From Alteromonadaceae bacterium (lineage in GTDB: Bacteria; Pseudomonadota; Gammaproteobacteria; Enterobacterales; Alteromonadaceae): 57,647 bases of DNA. The stretch is taken from the NCBI GenBank assembly GCA_013373625.1, contig JABXHM010000065.1:1-57647 (forward strand). The letters run 5' to 3'. The position numbers and the translations under genes were made by a program. Shown one piece after another: positions 18,846-27,825 of this stretch (positions are counted from its first letter, which is position 1; every line of letters starts with the position of its first letter). The notes beneath the pieces were generated by a model, which was not told where the DNA came from, searched no databases, and saw only the letters and a program-made list of their open reading frames with translations.

Positions 18846-21374
18846 ATGAACCAACTAAGAAGAATGACTCGTTCCTTTGCAGTGCTCGGTTTGTCCTGCT
18901 ATTGCGGGTTAACCACAGCGCAGGCAGCGAACGTTGACTGGTCAGTGGATGGCAAACCTGATCTAAGCGATGCCGCCATCGAAAAGAAGCTTGATAAAAT
19001 CTTGTCTGACATGACACTGGAACAAAAAGTGGCGCAAATGATTCAGCCGGAGATTGGTTATCTCAAGGTCGAAGAAATGCGTAAATACGGTTTTGGCTCC
19101 TACCTGAATGGCGGTAATTCGGCCCCTTACGGAATGAAACAAGCCGACCAGAGTACCTGGCTGAAGTATGCCGATGAAATGTATGAGGCATCCACCGATG
19201 CATCTGTTGATGGCAGTACCATCCCTGCAATCTGGGGCACCGATGCCATGCACGGACACAGTAATGTTTACGGTGCCACCCTATTCCCTCATAACATCGG
19301 GCTTGGTGCCGCCAGGGATCCTGATCTGATTGAAAAAATTGGCAGCGCGACGGCCAAAGAAGTCGCTTCCACCGGTATTGAGTGGAGCTTCGCCCCAACA
19401 GTCGCGGTAGTAAGAGATGACCGCTGGGGAAGAACCTATGAAAGTTATTCTGAAGATCCGGACGTTGTCGCCAGCTACGCGGGCAGAATGGTAAAGGGTA
19501 TTCAGGGACATCCTGGTGATGATTTCTTAAAAGCGTACCATCGTATTGCCACGGCTAAACACTTTATTGGCGATGGCGGTACCTCAAAAGGTATCGACAG
19601 AGGCGATACCCGCATCGACGAACAAACATTGAGAGATATTCATGCTGCCGGGTATGTATCTGCTATTCAGGCGGGTGTGCAGTCAGTCATGGCGTCATTT
19701 AACAGCTGGAACGGAGAACGCGTTCACGGCAGTAAATACCTGCTGACCGACATACTTAAAGAGAAAATGGGCTTTGACGGCTTTGTTGTGACCGACTGGA
19801 ATGCGCACAAGTTTGTTGATGGCTGTGATCTGGAGCAATGCGCCGGTGCCATCAACGCGGGTGTTGATGTATTAATGGTGCCCGAACATTATGAAGCCTT
19901 TTATCACAATACGCTGGCTCAGGTGAAAGAGGGTATCATCCCTGAATCGCGCATTAACGACGCGGTAAGACGCTTTATGCGTGCCAAAATCCGCTGGGGC
20001 GTTTTCTCGCGTGGCAAACCGTCTGAGCGTCTCGGTGCCCAGCACCCGGAATGGTTTAATGCCGCTGAACATAAAGCATTAGCCCGGGAAGCGGTAAGAA
20101 AAACACTGGTATTACTTAAAAATAATGATCAGGTACTGCCGGTTAAGCCCACCAGCAAGGTTTTAGTGGCGGGTGAAGGAGCCAACAATATAAACATGGC
20201 AGCCGGCGGCTGGAGCGTATCCTGGCAGGGCACCGACAATACTAATGCCGACTTCCCTAATGCGACTTCGATTTATGCTGGTATTCGTCAACAGGTTGAA
20301 GCTGCTGGCGGCAGTGTTCAATTCAGCCCTGAGGGTAGTTTTGATAACACACCGGACGTTGCCATTGTTGTCATCGGCGAGCAACCTTATGCCGAATGGT
20401 TTGGCGATAGTCAAAACTTACTCTTTGAAGAAGGCTCCGATAAGAGTTTAAAACTGGTACAAACATTAAAAGCTAAAGGTATACCGGTTGTCACCGTTTT
20501 CTTAAGTGGCCGACCGCTTTGGATAAACCCTCTACTCAACCTGTCCGATGCCTTTGTCGCCGCCTGGTTACCCGGCTCTGAAGGACAGGGTGTTGCAGAT
20601 GTCATTTTAAGTAAGCCTAACGGTGAAGTGCAGTATGATTTTACCGGCAAACTCAGTTTTACCTGGCCAAAATATGACAACCAGTTTGTGCTTAACAGAC
20701 ACGATGAAGATTACGATCCGCTGTTCCCTTATGGCTTTGGACTGACTTATGGCGACAATGTGCAGCTTAAGAAGCTCAACGAAACCATCACCACCAGAAT
20801 AGAACAGCAAAATAAAGACCGCAAACCGCTGTTTGTGCGTAACCTTAGTGCAGGTGTCAAATGGGCGCTGACTGATTCAAATAAAGGCACGAAACTGATT
20901 GAAGGCCCGCTGGGAGTGAGCCCTGATGGCCAGTCTCTTACTATGCAGTCGGTGAATCTTGCTTATCAGGAAGACGGTAGAAAGTTCAGCTGGAGCCAGG
21001 CCGGAGCACAAAGCAGCGCGGCGTTACAGTATACGTCAGATTATAAAGCCGACGCCGACTTCGATGCGCGCTTTATTAACATCCAGGTCCGCCTCGATCA
21101 ATGGAGCACTTCTGCGCCACTGACGATGCAGGTACAGTGTGCCGGCGACGTTTGTCAGAATGCCACAACCATTACCAGGAAGGACGCTGTTTTACAGGAA
21201 GGAGACTGGGTTGGATTTAGTATTGCGACGCAATGTAACACTGAAGCGCTTGCTGATACCAAGCCTGATTCAGCGCTACGCATCTCCGGCGAAGCAGACA
21301 TCAGCCTTGCAGTTGCTGAAATCGCTTTGGTGAAAGAGCCTGCCAAAGGTTACAATGTGGTGTCTTGTCAATAG
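18846..21374 (+). CDS. glycoside hydrolase family 3 exo-beta-glucosidase
   Basis: Releases glucose from the non-reducing end of beta-glucans or beta-glucosides. From the start at 18846 the protein has 842 residues, with a Sec signal ending LTTAQA. The first domain is the GH3 (alpha/beta)8 barrel (MTLEQKVAQMIQPE; GTDAMHGHSNVYGATLFPHN; GRTYESYSEDP; AKHFIGDGGT), with the nucleophile Asp in GFVVTDWNAHK. The second alpha/beta sandwich domain starts near LLKNNDQVLPV. A C-terminal beta domain of about 170 residues follows, as in marine ExoP-type glucohydrolases. An in-frame ATG at 18789 would bury the signal, so it is rejected. The enzyme is periplasmic or outer-membrane associated and could act on cello-oligosaccharides or phenolic O-glucosides. 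Confidence 0.94.
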   Translation: MNQLRRMTRSFAVLGLSCYCGLTTAQAANVDWSVDGKPDLSDAAIEKKLDKILSDMTLEQKVAQMIQPEIGYLKVEEMRKYGFGSYLNGGNSAPYGMKQADQSTWLKYADEMYEASTDASVDGSTIPAIWGTDAMHGHSNVYGATLFPHNIGLGAARDPDLIEKIGSATAKEVASTGIEWSFAPTVAVVRDDRWGRTYESYSEDPDVVASYAGRMVKGIQGHPGDDFLKAYHRIATAKHFIGDGGTSKGIDRGDTRIDEQTLRDIHAAGYVSAIQAGVQSVMASFNSWNGERVHGSKYLLTDILKEKMGFDGFVVTDWNAHKFVDGCDLEQCAGAINAGVDVLMVPEHYEAFYHNTLAQVKEGIIPESRINDAVRRFMRAKIRWGVFSRGKPSERLGAQHPEWFNAAEHKALAREAVRKTLVLLKNNDQVLPVKPTSKVLVAGEGANNINMAAGGWSVSWQGTDNTNADFPNATSIYAGIRQQVEAAGGSVQFSPEGSFDNTPDVAIVVIGEQPYAEWFGDSQNLLFEEGSDKSLKLVQTLKAKGIPVVTVFLSGRPLWINPLLNLSDAFVAAWLPGSEGQGVADVILSKPNGEVQYDFTGKLSFTWPKYDNQFVLNRHDEDYDPLFPYGFGLTYGDNVQLKKLNETITTRIEQQNKDRKPLFVRNLSAGVKWALTDSNKGTKLIEGPLGVSPDGQSLTMQSVNLAYQEDGRKFSWSQAGAQSSAALQYTSDYKADADFDARFINIQVRLDQWSTSAPLTMQVQCAGDVCQNATTITRKDAVLQEGDWVGFSIATQCNTEALADTKPDSALRISGEADISLAVAEIALVKEPAKGYNVVSCQ

Positions 21375-21423
21375 GGTTAATATTTGCAGGTAAAAGCCTG
21401 CTTATATTTATCGGAGCAGTAAG

Positions 21424-22479
21424 TTGATAAATTTAAGTAGGCGTCCTCATTTATTCTGGCTTTGTCAATGTGGCGGTTGGGCAGTGTATGCACTGCTCAC
21501 TGAAATTATGATAAAGATCCCAAGTACAGAACCCTGGAGTATTCACCTCCCCCACCTTTTGATTGATACGCTTTGCGGATTTAGTATTACTCTGGTGCTC
21601 AGATACCTCTACGCCAGAGTCTATGTTTTCAAAAATTATCAAGTGGCCATGCATGTACTGTTGCTGATAGTCGCTTCGCTTGCCTGGACCCAAATCAAAT
21701 GGGTATCACTGCAATGGCTGTATAATGATCCCGGCAAACTGATGTCGTGGTTCGATTTTGGCACCTGGACCACCGCCTCCCTCACTATGCTTGCTACCTG
21801 GACCGCTGGTTACTTCGGCATTAAAAGTTATCTGGATAACGTAGAGCAGCGCGAGCGTGCTGATAAAGCGACTCACCTTGCCAAAGAAGCCCAGCTAAAA
21901 ATGCTGCGTTATCAGCTTAATCCCCATTTTATGTTCAATAGTATCAATGCCATCAGCACCCTTATTCTCAAACAGGAAAACAGCCATGCTGTGCTGGTGC
22001 TGGAAAAGCTTTGCGATTTCTTAAGGTACAGCCTATACACTGATCCGCTGAAAAAAATTCCCGTGGCAGAAGAAGTCACCATGGTAAATACCTATGTCGA
22101 CATTGAAAAAGCCCGTTTCAGAACCAAGCTCAGTGTACAGATTGACACCGATCCAGACATTGAAGACATGCTTATTCCCTCCATGTTGGTGCAGCCGTTG
22201 ATAGAAAATGTGCTAAAGCATGGCATGGTGCCCGATCAGGGGATCAGGATAACGGTGGTATTTTCAGCGCTGAGCGATGGCCTCGCTATCACTGTTACCG
22301 ATACCGGCAAGGGCTTTGAAGATAAAGAAGCCTGCCAACTGGGTATAGGCATGACCAATTGCAAAGACCGGTTACGCTTGTTTTATCAGGGTAGAGCAAG
22401 ATTTACTACCGAAAATAACCCCGATGGCGGAGCCTGCGTTCGTATCTTTATTCCCTATGAAAGTGCCTCTGCGTTATGA
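21424..22479 (+). CDS. LytS/YehU-type sensor histidine kinase
   Basis: Inner-membrane sensor of a LytTR two-component system, 351 residues with four membrane segments in the first 150. The phospho-acceptor His is in RYQLNPHFMFNSINAIS (His_kinase family). The ATP-binding part carries QPLIENVLKHGM (N box) and TVTDTGKGF (G box). The start is TTG at 21424, preceded by GGAG at 21413-21416; no ATG would give the first membrane segment. Its stop overlaps the regulator start by 4 bp (ATGA). The pair follows the glucosidase by 49 bp and may regulate that uptake locus. Confidence 0.92.
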   Translation: MINLSRRPHLFWLCQCGGWAVYALLTEIMIKIPSTEPWSIHLPHLLIDTLCGFSITLVLRYLYARVYVFKNYQVAMHVLLLIVASLAWTQIKWVSLQWLYNDPGKLMSWFDFGTWTTASLTMLATWTAGYFGIKSYLDNVEQRERADKATHLAKEAQLKMLRYQLNPHFMFNSINAISTLILKQENSHAVLVLEKLCDFLRYSLYTDPLKKIPVAEEVTMVNTYVDIEKARFRTKLSVQIDTDPDIEDMLIPSMLVQPLIENVLKHGMVPDQGIRITVVFSALSDGLAITVTDTGKGFEDKEACQLGIGMTNCKDRLRLFYQGRARFTTENNPDGGACVRIFIPYESASAL

Positions 22480-23249
22480 CGCCGTTGAAAACCCTGCTGG
22501 TTGACGACGAAGAGAGTGCCCTTGAGGGCCTGTATCTTCGCTTACAGCTATTTCCTGATGTCGAGGTGATTGGTCAGGCATCCAGTGTCGATCACGCTAT
22601 TGAGTTGTGCAAGCAGCAAGTGCCTGACTTAATCTTTCTAGATATCGAAATGCCGGGTAAATCCGGCTTTGAATTATTACAGCAATTTCAACCGGAGAAC
22701 TATCCCGCGGTTATTTTTATTACCGCCTATCATCAGTACGCTATCAAAGCGTTTGAAGTCAGAGCGCTGGACTATTTACTTAAACCGGTTAAACAGTCAA
22801 GGTTGCAAGAAGCCCTTGAGCGTGCCCGCGAAAATGCCGGCTCCAAACAGGCGGCGCTGGACTCCGCTAAAATGCTTTCTGAATCAGAATCGGCCAATTC
22901 TGCGATTCCCGGATACAGCGTGAGCCAGGATAAGCTTGTGATCCGGGATGGGGTTGGTGCGGTTAAGCTAGTCCCTTTTGAAGAGGTATACTGGATTGAC
23001 GCCGCCGGTGACTATATGTGTGTACATACCAACAATGAAACCCACGTTATGCGCGAAAGAATGAAAAATTTAGTCTCTATCGTGCCAGACTATTTTCAGC
23101 GTATCCACAAATCAACAATGGTGAATATCAGGCACATTAAGCAACTGGATCCGTTGAGAAACTCAGAGTTTCACGTGCACTTGTCGAACAATAAAGTATT
23201 AAAAGCCAGCAGGACATTCAGTAAAAACCTGAAAGGGCCAGTGGTGTAA
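22476..23249 (+). CDS. LytTR-family response regulator
   Basis: Cytosolic response regulator of 257 residues. The receiver domain (residues 1-120) has the acidic pair in LLVDDEESA, the phospho-acceptor Asp in LIFLDIEMPGKSGFELL and the conserved Lys in LLKPVKQS. The C-terminal LytTR DNA-binding domain covers about residues 155-255 (EVYWIDAAGDYMCVHT, FQRIHKSTMVNIRHIKQLDP). It is translationally coupled to the histidine kinase by an ATGA overlap. LytTR sites are pairs of short direct repeats; I did not find a convincing one by eye. Confidence 0.93.
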   Translation: MTPLKTLLVDDEESALEGLYLRLQLFPDVEVIGQASSVDHAIELCKQQVPDLIFLDIEMPGKSGFELLQQFQPENYPAVIFITAYHQYAIKAFEVRALDYLLKPVKQSRLQEALERARENAGSKQAALDSAKMLSESESANSAIPGYSVSQDKLVIRDGVGAVKLVPFEEVYWIDAAGDYMCVHTNNETHVMRERMKNLVSIVPDYFQRIHKSTMVNIRHIKQLDPLRNSEFHVHLSNNKVLKASRTFSKNLKGPVV

Positions 23250-23383
23250 TAGTTTACTCTCCAGTCGGCTTGATAACCAACGCGATTACCCTGCACGCGC
23301 AGGTTCATTCCCCTCAATGGCATTGTTAAACAGGTTTTAGTCCCCAGATCGGTTACTCAGCAGAATTTTAAGGAGGCCAGTCA

Positions 23384-23911
23384 ATGACCCGACATTTTGA
23401 ACAAGCAGAAGGTTTATGTGAAGAGAAAGATCCGGCAACAAACGGATTTGTTTTCAATCAGACGATGCTGCGTATTGCCGATCCCGTGCGCTCATTAGAT
23501 TTTTATACCCGGGTGATGGGCATGACACTCTTGCGCAAACTGGACTTTCCGGAAATGAAGTTCAGTTTGTATTTTCTCAGTGCCGGTGAGGATTTTAGTG
23601 ATATCAGTAGCGATCTTGCCAAACGCACCGCGCAGACATTTGGCCGCCCGGCAATGCTGGAATTAACGCATAACTGGGGCGATACCGCCGAGTCAACGAG
23701 CTACCATAACGGCAACAGCGATCCGCGAGGGTTTGGCCATATCGGTTTCCACGTGCCCGACTTAGAAGGCGCCTGTCAGCGCTTTGAAGATTTAGGTGTT
23801 GAGTTTCAAAAACGTCTTTCTGACGGCAGTATGAATAATCTTGCGTTTATCAAAGATCCTGATGGCTACTGGATTGAAATCTTTGATGCGAATGGTATGG
23901 CAAACGTTTAA
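23384..23911 (+). CDS. gloA: lactoylglutathione lyase (glyoxalase I)
   Basis: Converts the hemithioacetal of methylglyoxal and glutathione to S-lactoylglutathione. The 175 residues contain one VOC domain pair with the four metal-ligand positions visible: Gln in NQTMLRIAD, Glu in MLELTHNWG, His in [11 protein letters not shown] and Glu in YWIEIFD. The length and the insert containing [17 protein letters not shown] match the longer, zinc-type class. A very strong ribosome site AAGGAGG precedes the ATG by 8 bp. It is monocistronic, convergent with the thioesterase gene. Confidence 0.95.
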   Translation: MTRHFEQAEGLCEEKDPATNGFVFNQTMLRIADPVRSLDFYTRVMGMTLLRKLDFPEMKFSLYFLSAGEDFSDISSDLAKRTAQTFGRPAMLELTHNWGDTAESTSYHNGNSDPRGFGHIGFHVPDLEGACQRFEDLGVEFQKRLSDGSMNNLAFIKDPDGYWIEIFDANGMANV

Positions 23912-23959
23912 GTCAGTATGTGCTGGCAAGCCAGTCATCATCTACTTATCGTAGAAGAG

Positions 23960-24002
23960 GTCTGTGCGACTCAGCTCTCACGTATTGCTGAGTCGCACAG
24001 AC
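23960..24002. repeat. perfect 16-bp inverted repeat between convergent genes
   Basis: GTCTGTGCGACTCAGC (23960-23975) and its exact complement (23987-24002) enclose an 11-nt loop. It lies between gloA and the thioesterase gene. Neither strand has a T run after the stem, so it could stop or stabilise both transcripts without being a canonical terminator. Confidence 0.8.
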
Positions 24003-24036
24003 GACGTCCCTCTCGCTTATCCAGTGTTATCAGGTG

Positions 24037-24483
24037 CTATGCACCTGTTGGGATAGTGGCATTACTGCGATAACGAAAAGTGCCTTCGCCAAAGGCCAGT
24101 AAGTTGCCCTGCTCGTCCTTAATTTCTCCCGAGGCATTATAGATTTTGCGCCCGCGGGCGCGCACCTTACCGGTGGCCGTTATCACACCACCACTGCACT
24201 GACCGGTAAAGGTGGTGGTCAGCGACAGTGTCACCGACCGCCTGACGACCTGTTCGTCAGGAAAATAAATCCCCGACTGGGCGCAGGCAATATCCAGCAA
24301 TCCCGTGAGCACACCACCGTGTATAACGCCTGCCATATTGAGATGTTTTGGCAACACCTGCATTTTTAACGTGGAAAACCCTAAGCCCCAATCGTAGTGC
24401 TGATAATCCAGCACCTTGTGATAGCCGGTTTCCATCAGCTGATATGCAAGGTCCGGCAGAGCTGCTGGCTGTTTATTCAGCAT
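24037..24483 (-). CDS. PaaI/hotdog-fold acyl-CoA thioesterase
   Basis: Single hotdog-domain protein of 148 residues, probably hydrolysing an aryl- or acyl-CoA. The family motif is visible in LNMAGVIHGGVLTGLLDIAC (helix with HGG and the following Asp), then SVTLSLTTTFTGQC and GKVRARGRKIYNASGEIKDE. It is the last gene of a minus-strand operon and overlaps the aldehyde dehydrogenase gene by 11 bp. In that context it would release free aromatic acid or recover CoA from a dead-end thioester. Confidence 0.88.
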   Translation of the reverse strand: MLNKQPAALPDLAYQLMETGYHKVLDYQHYDWGLGFSTLKMQVLPKHLNMAGVIHGGVLTGLLDIACAQSGIYFPDEQVVRRSVTLSLTTTFTGQCSGGVITATGKVRARGRKIYNASGEIKDEQGNLLAFGEGTFRYRSNATIPTGA

Positions 24484-25918
24484 CGTTGTGCCATCCGAGT
24501 ACCGATTTCACCTCGAGGAAGTCCTCCAATCCGTACTCGCCCCACTCGCGTCCGTTACCCGATTGCTTGTAGCCACCAAATGGTGCCTGCAAGTCCGGTT
24601 TGGCGTCATTCAGGTGCACCATGCCGGTACGCATCTGACTGGCCACGTTTCTGACTCTGTCTTTGTCGGTGCCCGACACATAGCCACTCAAACCATAAGG
24701 GCTATCATTGGCAATACGTACCGCCTCGGCGTCATCCTCATAACCAATGATCACCAGTACCGGGCCGAATATTTCTTCCCTGGCGATGAGCATGTCGTTC
24801 GTGACGTCAGTAAAAATCGTGGGTTTAACGTAATAACCGGTCTCCAGACCTTCAGGCTTACCAAGACCGCCACAGAGAATAGTAGCCCCTTCATCAATGC
24901 CTTTAGCGATCATCTCCTGAATTTTTTCGAACTGACGCTGATGCGCAACCGGGCCAATACCGGTATTAGCATCGGTAGGATCGCCGACCGCCGTTAATGA
25001 GCCCTCGCCCACCGCTTTGGCGACAGCCAGTACCTGTGCCATAGCACTGTTTGGCACCAACATGCGGGTAGGCGCGGTACAGGTTTGCCCGCTGTTAGCA
25101 AACACCGCTTTAATGCCATTGGTCACAGCACGAGGAATATCCGCATCATCGAGGATTATATTGGCCGACTTGCCGCCTAACTCCAGCGCCACACGCTTAA
25201 CCGTATCGGCCGCGGCCCTGGCAACCTGGGTACCGGCCTGAGTGGAACCGGTAAATGAAATCATATCTATATCAGCATGGCGGCTCATGTAGTCACCAAT
25301 TTTTGCCCCGGAACCCTGAATGACATTAAAGACACCGGCGGGCACGCCGGCCTCGTGTAGAATATCGGCCAACAGCGCCGCACTGAGGCTGGCATCCTGA
25401 CTGGGTTTTAACACGATAGTACAACCGGCAGCCAACGCTGGCGCCACTTTGCACACCACCTGATTCATTGGCCAGTTCCAGGGGGTGATCAACCCCACAA
25501 CGCCTATCGGCTCTTTGCGAATTTCAGTTGTGCCCTGACGATGACTGAATGCAAAAGATTTGAGTACTTCCAGGGTGGCGGCAAAATGCCCTATTCCCAT
25601 AGCGGCCTGGGCACTTTGGCTTAGCGACGCAGGCGCGCCCATTTCCTGTGTAATGGCTTGTGCAATCTCGGCAAAGCGCTTTTTATACCCGCCAATAATA
25701 CGTTCAAACAAGGCTATGCGCTCAGCGACCGGCGTTGCTGCCCAGCTGTCAAACGCGCCTTTTGCAGCAGCAACGGCCGCATCTACATCAGCGCTATCGC
25801 CCATTGCCACCGAGGCATATTGTTCTTCTGTAGCCGGATTAATCAGCGGGCGCTGATGATCATTCAGCGGTGCTACCCATTGACCGTTAATGTAAAATTG
25901 TGTGGTGTTAGCATTCAT
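24473..25918 (-). CDS. NAD(P)-dependent aldehyde dehydrogenase
   Basis: Oxidises an aldehyde to the acid, 481 residues, cytosolic. All family marks are present: TPWNWPMNQV (cofactor), VALELGGKSANIIL (general-base Glu), NSGQTCTAPTRM (catalytic Cys) and REEIFGPVLVI. It lies 17 bp after the feruloyl-CoA synthetase gene and overlaps the thioesterase gene. In phenylpropanoid catabolism this position is usual for the vanillin or 4-hydroxybenzaldehyde dehydrogenase, but no crotonase-type hydratase/lyase that would make such an aldehyde is visible in the window, so the substrate remains open. Confidence 0.92.
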   Translation of the reverse strand: MNANTTQFYINGQWVAPLNDHQRPLINPATEEQYASVAMGDSADVDAAVAAAKGAFDSWAATPVAERIALFERIIGGYKKRFAEIAQAITQEMGAPASLSQSAQAAMGIGHFAATLEVLKSFAFSHRQGTTEIRKEPIGVVGLITPWNWPMNQVVCKVAPALAAGCTIVLKPSQDASLSAALLADILHEAGVPAGVFNVIQGSGAKIGDYMSRHADIDMISFTGSTQAGTQVARAAADTVKRVALELGGKSANIILDDADIPRAVTNGIKAVFANSGQTCTAPTRMLVPNSAMAQVLAVAKAVGEGSLTAVGDPTDANTGIGPVAHQRQFEKIQEMIAKGIDEGATILCGGLGKPEGLETGYYVKPTIFTDVTNDMLIAREEIFGPVLVIIGYEDDAEAVRIANDSPYGLSGYVSGTDKDRVRNVASQMRTGMVHLNDAKPDLQAPFGGYKQSGNGREWGEYGLEDFLEVKSVLGWHNDAE

Positions 25919-25935
25919 AAAAATTCCTGTCGTGG

Positions 25936-27825
25936 CTAATTCATTACGGGCTGATGTGCTGGCTGACGCAATTCGGTCAGTATATTGGCACCAGGTGTCC
26001 CGGCATACAATGCGTTTACAGCTTGTGGACGCAACGCTTGTACTTTATGTGGATTAATGGAGCGTTTATCTGACATTTCGCCGCTATCCATACAGGGCGG
26101 CGTGGTTAATATCAACGCTCGTTCAATACGGGTCGATGCGCCACTGTGATGCTCGTTATGCTGCCGCAATGAGGTCTGAATACGTGCCAGTACGCGCGGA
26201 TTAACAGCCAGTTCTTCACCGGTGGCTTCGGTTAAACCGAATACCCGCCGCACTACGTCTTCGTTCAACCAAATCAGCAGGCCAAGATAGGGCTTGTCCT
26301 GTCCGGTGATTACTACGTCAAACACCAGCGGTGCCAGCTCACTGAGCAAATCAATGCGCAGCATACTGGTATGCACCCAGGTGCCATTAAGCAATTTAAA
26401 GTCTTCGCTTACCCGCCCGGCAAACTGTAGCCCCAGCAACGGTTGTTCCGGGTCCAGCCAGCGCACCGCATCGCCCGTGTGCAAAAAACCTTCCTCATCA
26501 AACACCTTTTGATTTAACTGCTGCGCATCATAGTAGCCCGGCGTGATCTGCGGCCCTTTAACGCATAGTTCGTACTTGTCGTCTTGCGGGATTAACTTTA
26601 ACGTTGCGCCAGGTAAAGGTAAGCCAATACTGCCCATTTTACTGGTAGACCAATGCACAATAGTGGTAATTGCCGTGCTTTCTGTCGCGCCCAGTGCCGT
26701 GATCATAGTAATGCGCTGGCCGGTTGTGCGGATGGCCAGTTGCTGAAAATGGTCAAAGGTTTCCTGTGGCATATCAGAGCCACCGTAACTGCACCACTCC
26801 AGCTTGCGGAAAAACGCTTCGCGCAATTCATCGTCGCGCTCCATGGCATCCACCAGTAACGCATACACCGCCGGCACAGTGGTATAGCTATTCAGCGTGA
26901 CACTCTTAATGTTACGCAGCGTTTTTTCAAACATTCCGGGCAGAGGCTTACCATCATCAATGTATAAGGTACCGCCATTTTTGATCACCCGGTTAACGTT
27001 TTGATTGCCCCCGTAGGTATGATGCCAGGGCATCCAGTCGAGCAGGATGGGCGGATTATTGACCTCATCAACATCAATAATGGTGAGCAGTGATGCCTGG
27101 GTAAAACACAAATTAGTGTGTGTGTTGATGACACCTTTAGGGTCGCCGGTAGAGCCTGACGTAAACAATATTTTAGCCACGTCGTCGCCCTGGATTAGCG
27201 CAATCGACTCGGCAACGGCCCCGGTGACCGGCGTTGCCATGGCATCGGCGAAAGCCACTGCCGGAATATCGTCCGGCGCGGAGCCCTCGGCATACAGGAC
27301 TGTACAATGGTCTAACGACAACGCCCGCAGCGCGCGGCTGTAGTGCTCAATATTTTGCACAAAAATGACTTTTGGTGATAGCTTTTCGGCAATCGCTTTG
27401 AGTTTTGTAAAGTCTTTCGATAGCAACGAATAATTGGGTGAAATGGGCGCTACCGGGAAGCGTGCCATCATACCAGCTAAGTTAACAGCACCATGCTCCA
27501 ACGTATTGTGTGAGAGGATCATCATGTTACCAGGCTCGGACCCCAACGAAATTAACCACTGAGCTATTGCCTCCGCCTGACGGTCAATTTCCTTATAGGT
27601 AATATGGGTCCAGTCGGGGTTATCGCTGCCATCGTCACGGCGCTCTGCTAAAAATGACCGCTCAGGAAATGTGGCTACGGTGCGTTTGAGCATGGCAATC
27701 AAATTCGGGTAACTGTTTTTAGGCGTGCGACCACAATCTACAATTAAGCAGCCATCCTCGCGACGCGTTACTTCTACTTGTGGTGTCGCCCACGGATTTT
27801 CTTTAAAGTCGGGTAAGTCAGTCAT
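25936..27825 (-). CDS. fcs: feruloyl/p-coumaroyl-CoA synthetase (ANL superfamily)
   Basis: Activates a hydroxycinnamic acid to its CoA thioester with ATP. The 629 residues carry the ATP motif FTSGSTGDPKG (221-231), the LGATEST motif and HTGDAVRW. The N-terminal region (PQVEVTRREDGCLIVD, then PERSFLAERRDDG) and the total length are typical of the feruloyl-CoA synthase branch rather than fatty-acyl or acetyl-CoA ligases. The start at 27825 is chosen because its ATGACTGA overlaps the SurE stop by 8 bp; a longer in-frame start at 27939 would run deep into SurE. Cytosolic. In this window it would receive the cinnamate left by flavonoid breakdown. Confidence 0.88.
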   Translation of the reverse strand: MTDLPDFKENPWATPQVEVTRREDGCLIVDCGRTPKNSYPNLIAMLKRTVATFPERSFLAERRDDGSDNPDWTHITYKEIDRQAEAIAQWLISLGSEPGNMMILSHNTLEHGAVNLAGMMARFPVAPISPNYSLLSKDFTKLKAIAEKLSPKVIFVQNIEHYSRALRALSLDHCTVLYAEGSAPDDIPAVAFADAMATPVTGAVAESIALIQGDDVAKILFTSGSTGDPKGVINTHTNLCFTQASLLTIIDVDEVNNPPILLDWMPWHHTYGGNQNVNRVIKNGGTLYIDDGKPLPGMFEKTLRNIKSVTLNSYTTVPAVYALLVDAMERDDELREAFFRKLEWCSYGGSDMPQETFDHFQQLAIRTTGQRITMITALGATESTAITTIVHWSTSKMGSIGLPLPGATLKLIPQDDKYELCVKGPQITPGYYDAQQLNQKVFDEEGFLHTGDAVRWLDPEQPLLGLQFAGRVSEDFKLLNGTWVHTSMLRIDLLSELAPLVFDVVITGQDKPYLGLLIWLNEDVVRRVFGLTEATGEELAVNPRVLARIQTSLRQHNEHHSGASTRIERALILTTPPCMDSGEMSDKRSINPHKVQALRPQAVNALYAGTPGANILTELRQPAHQPVMN

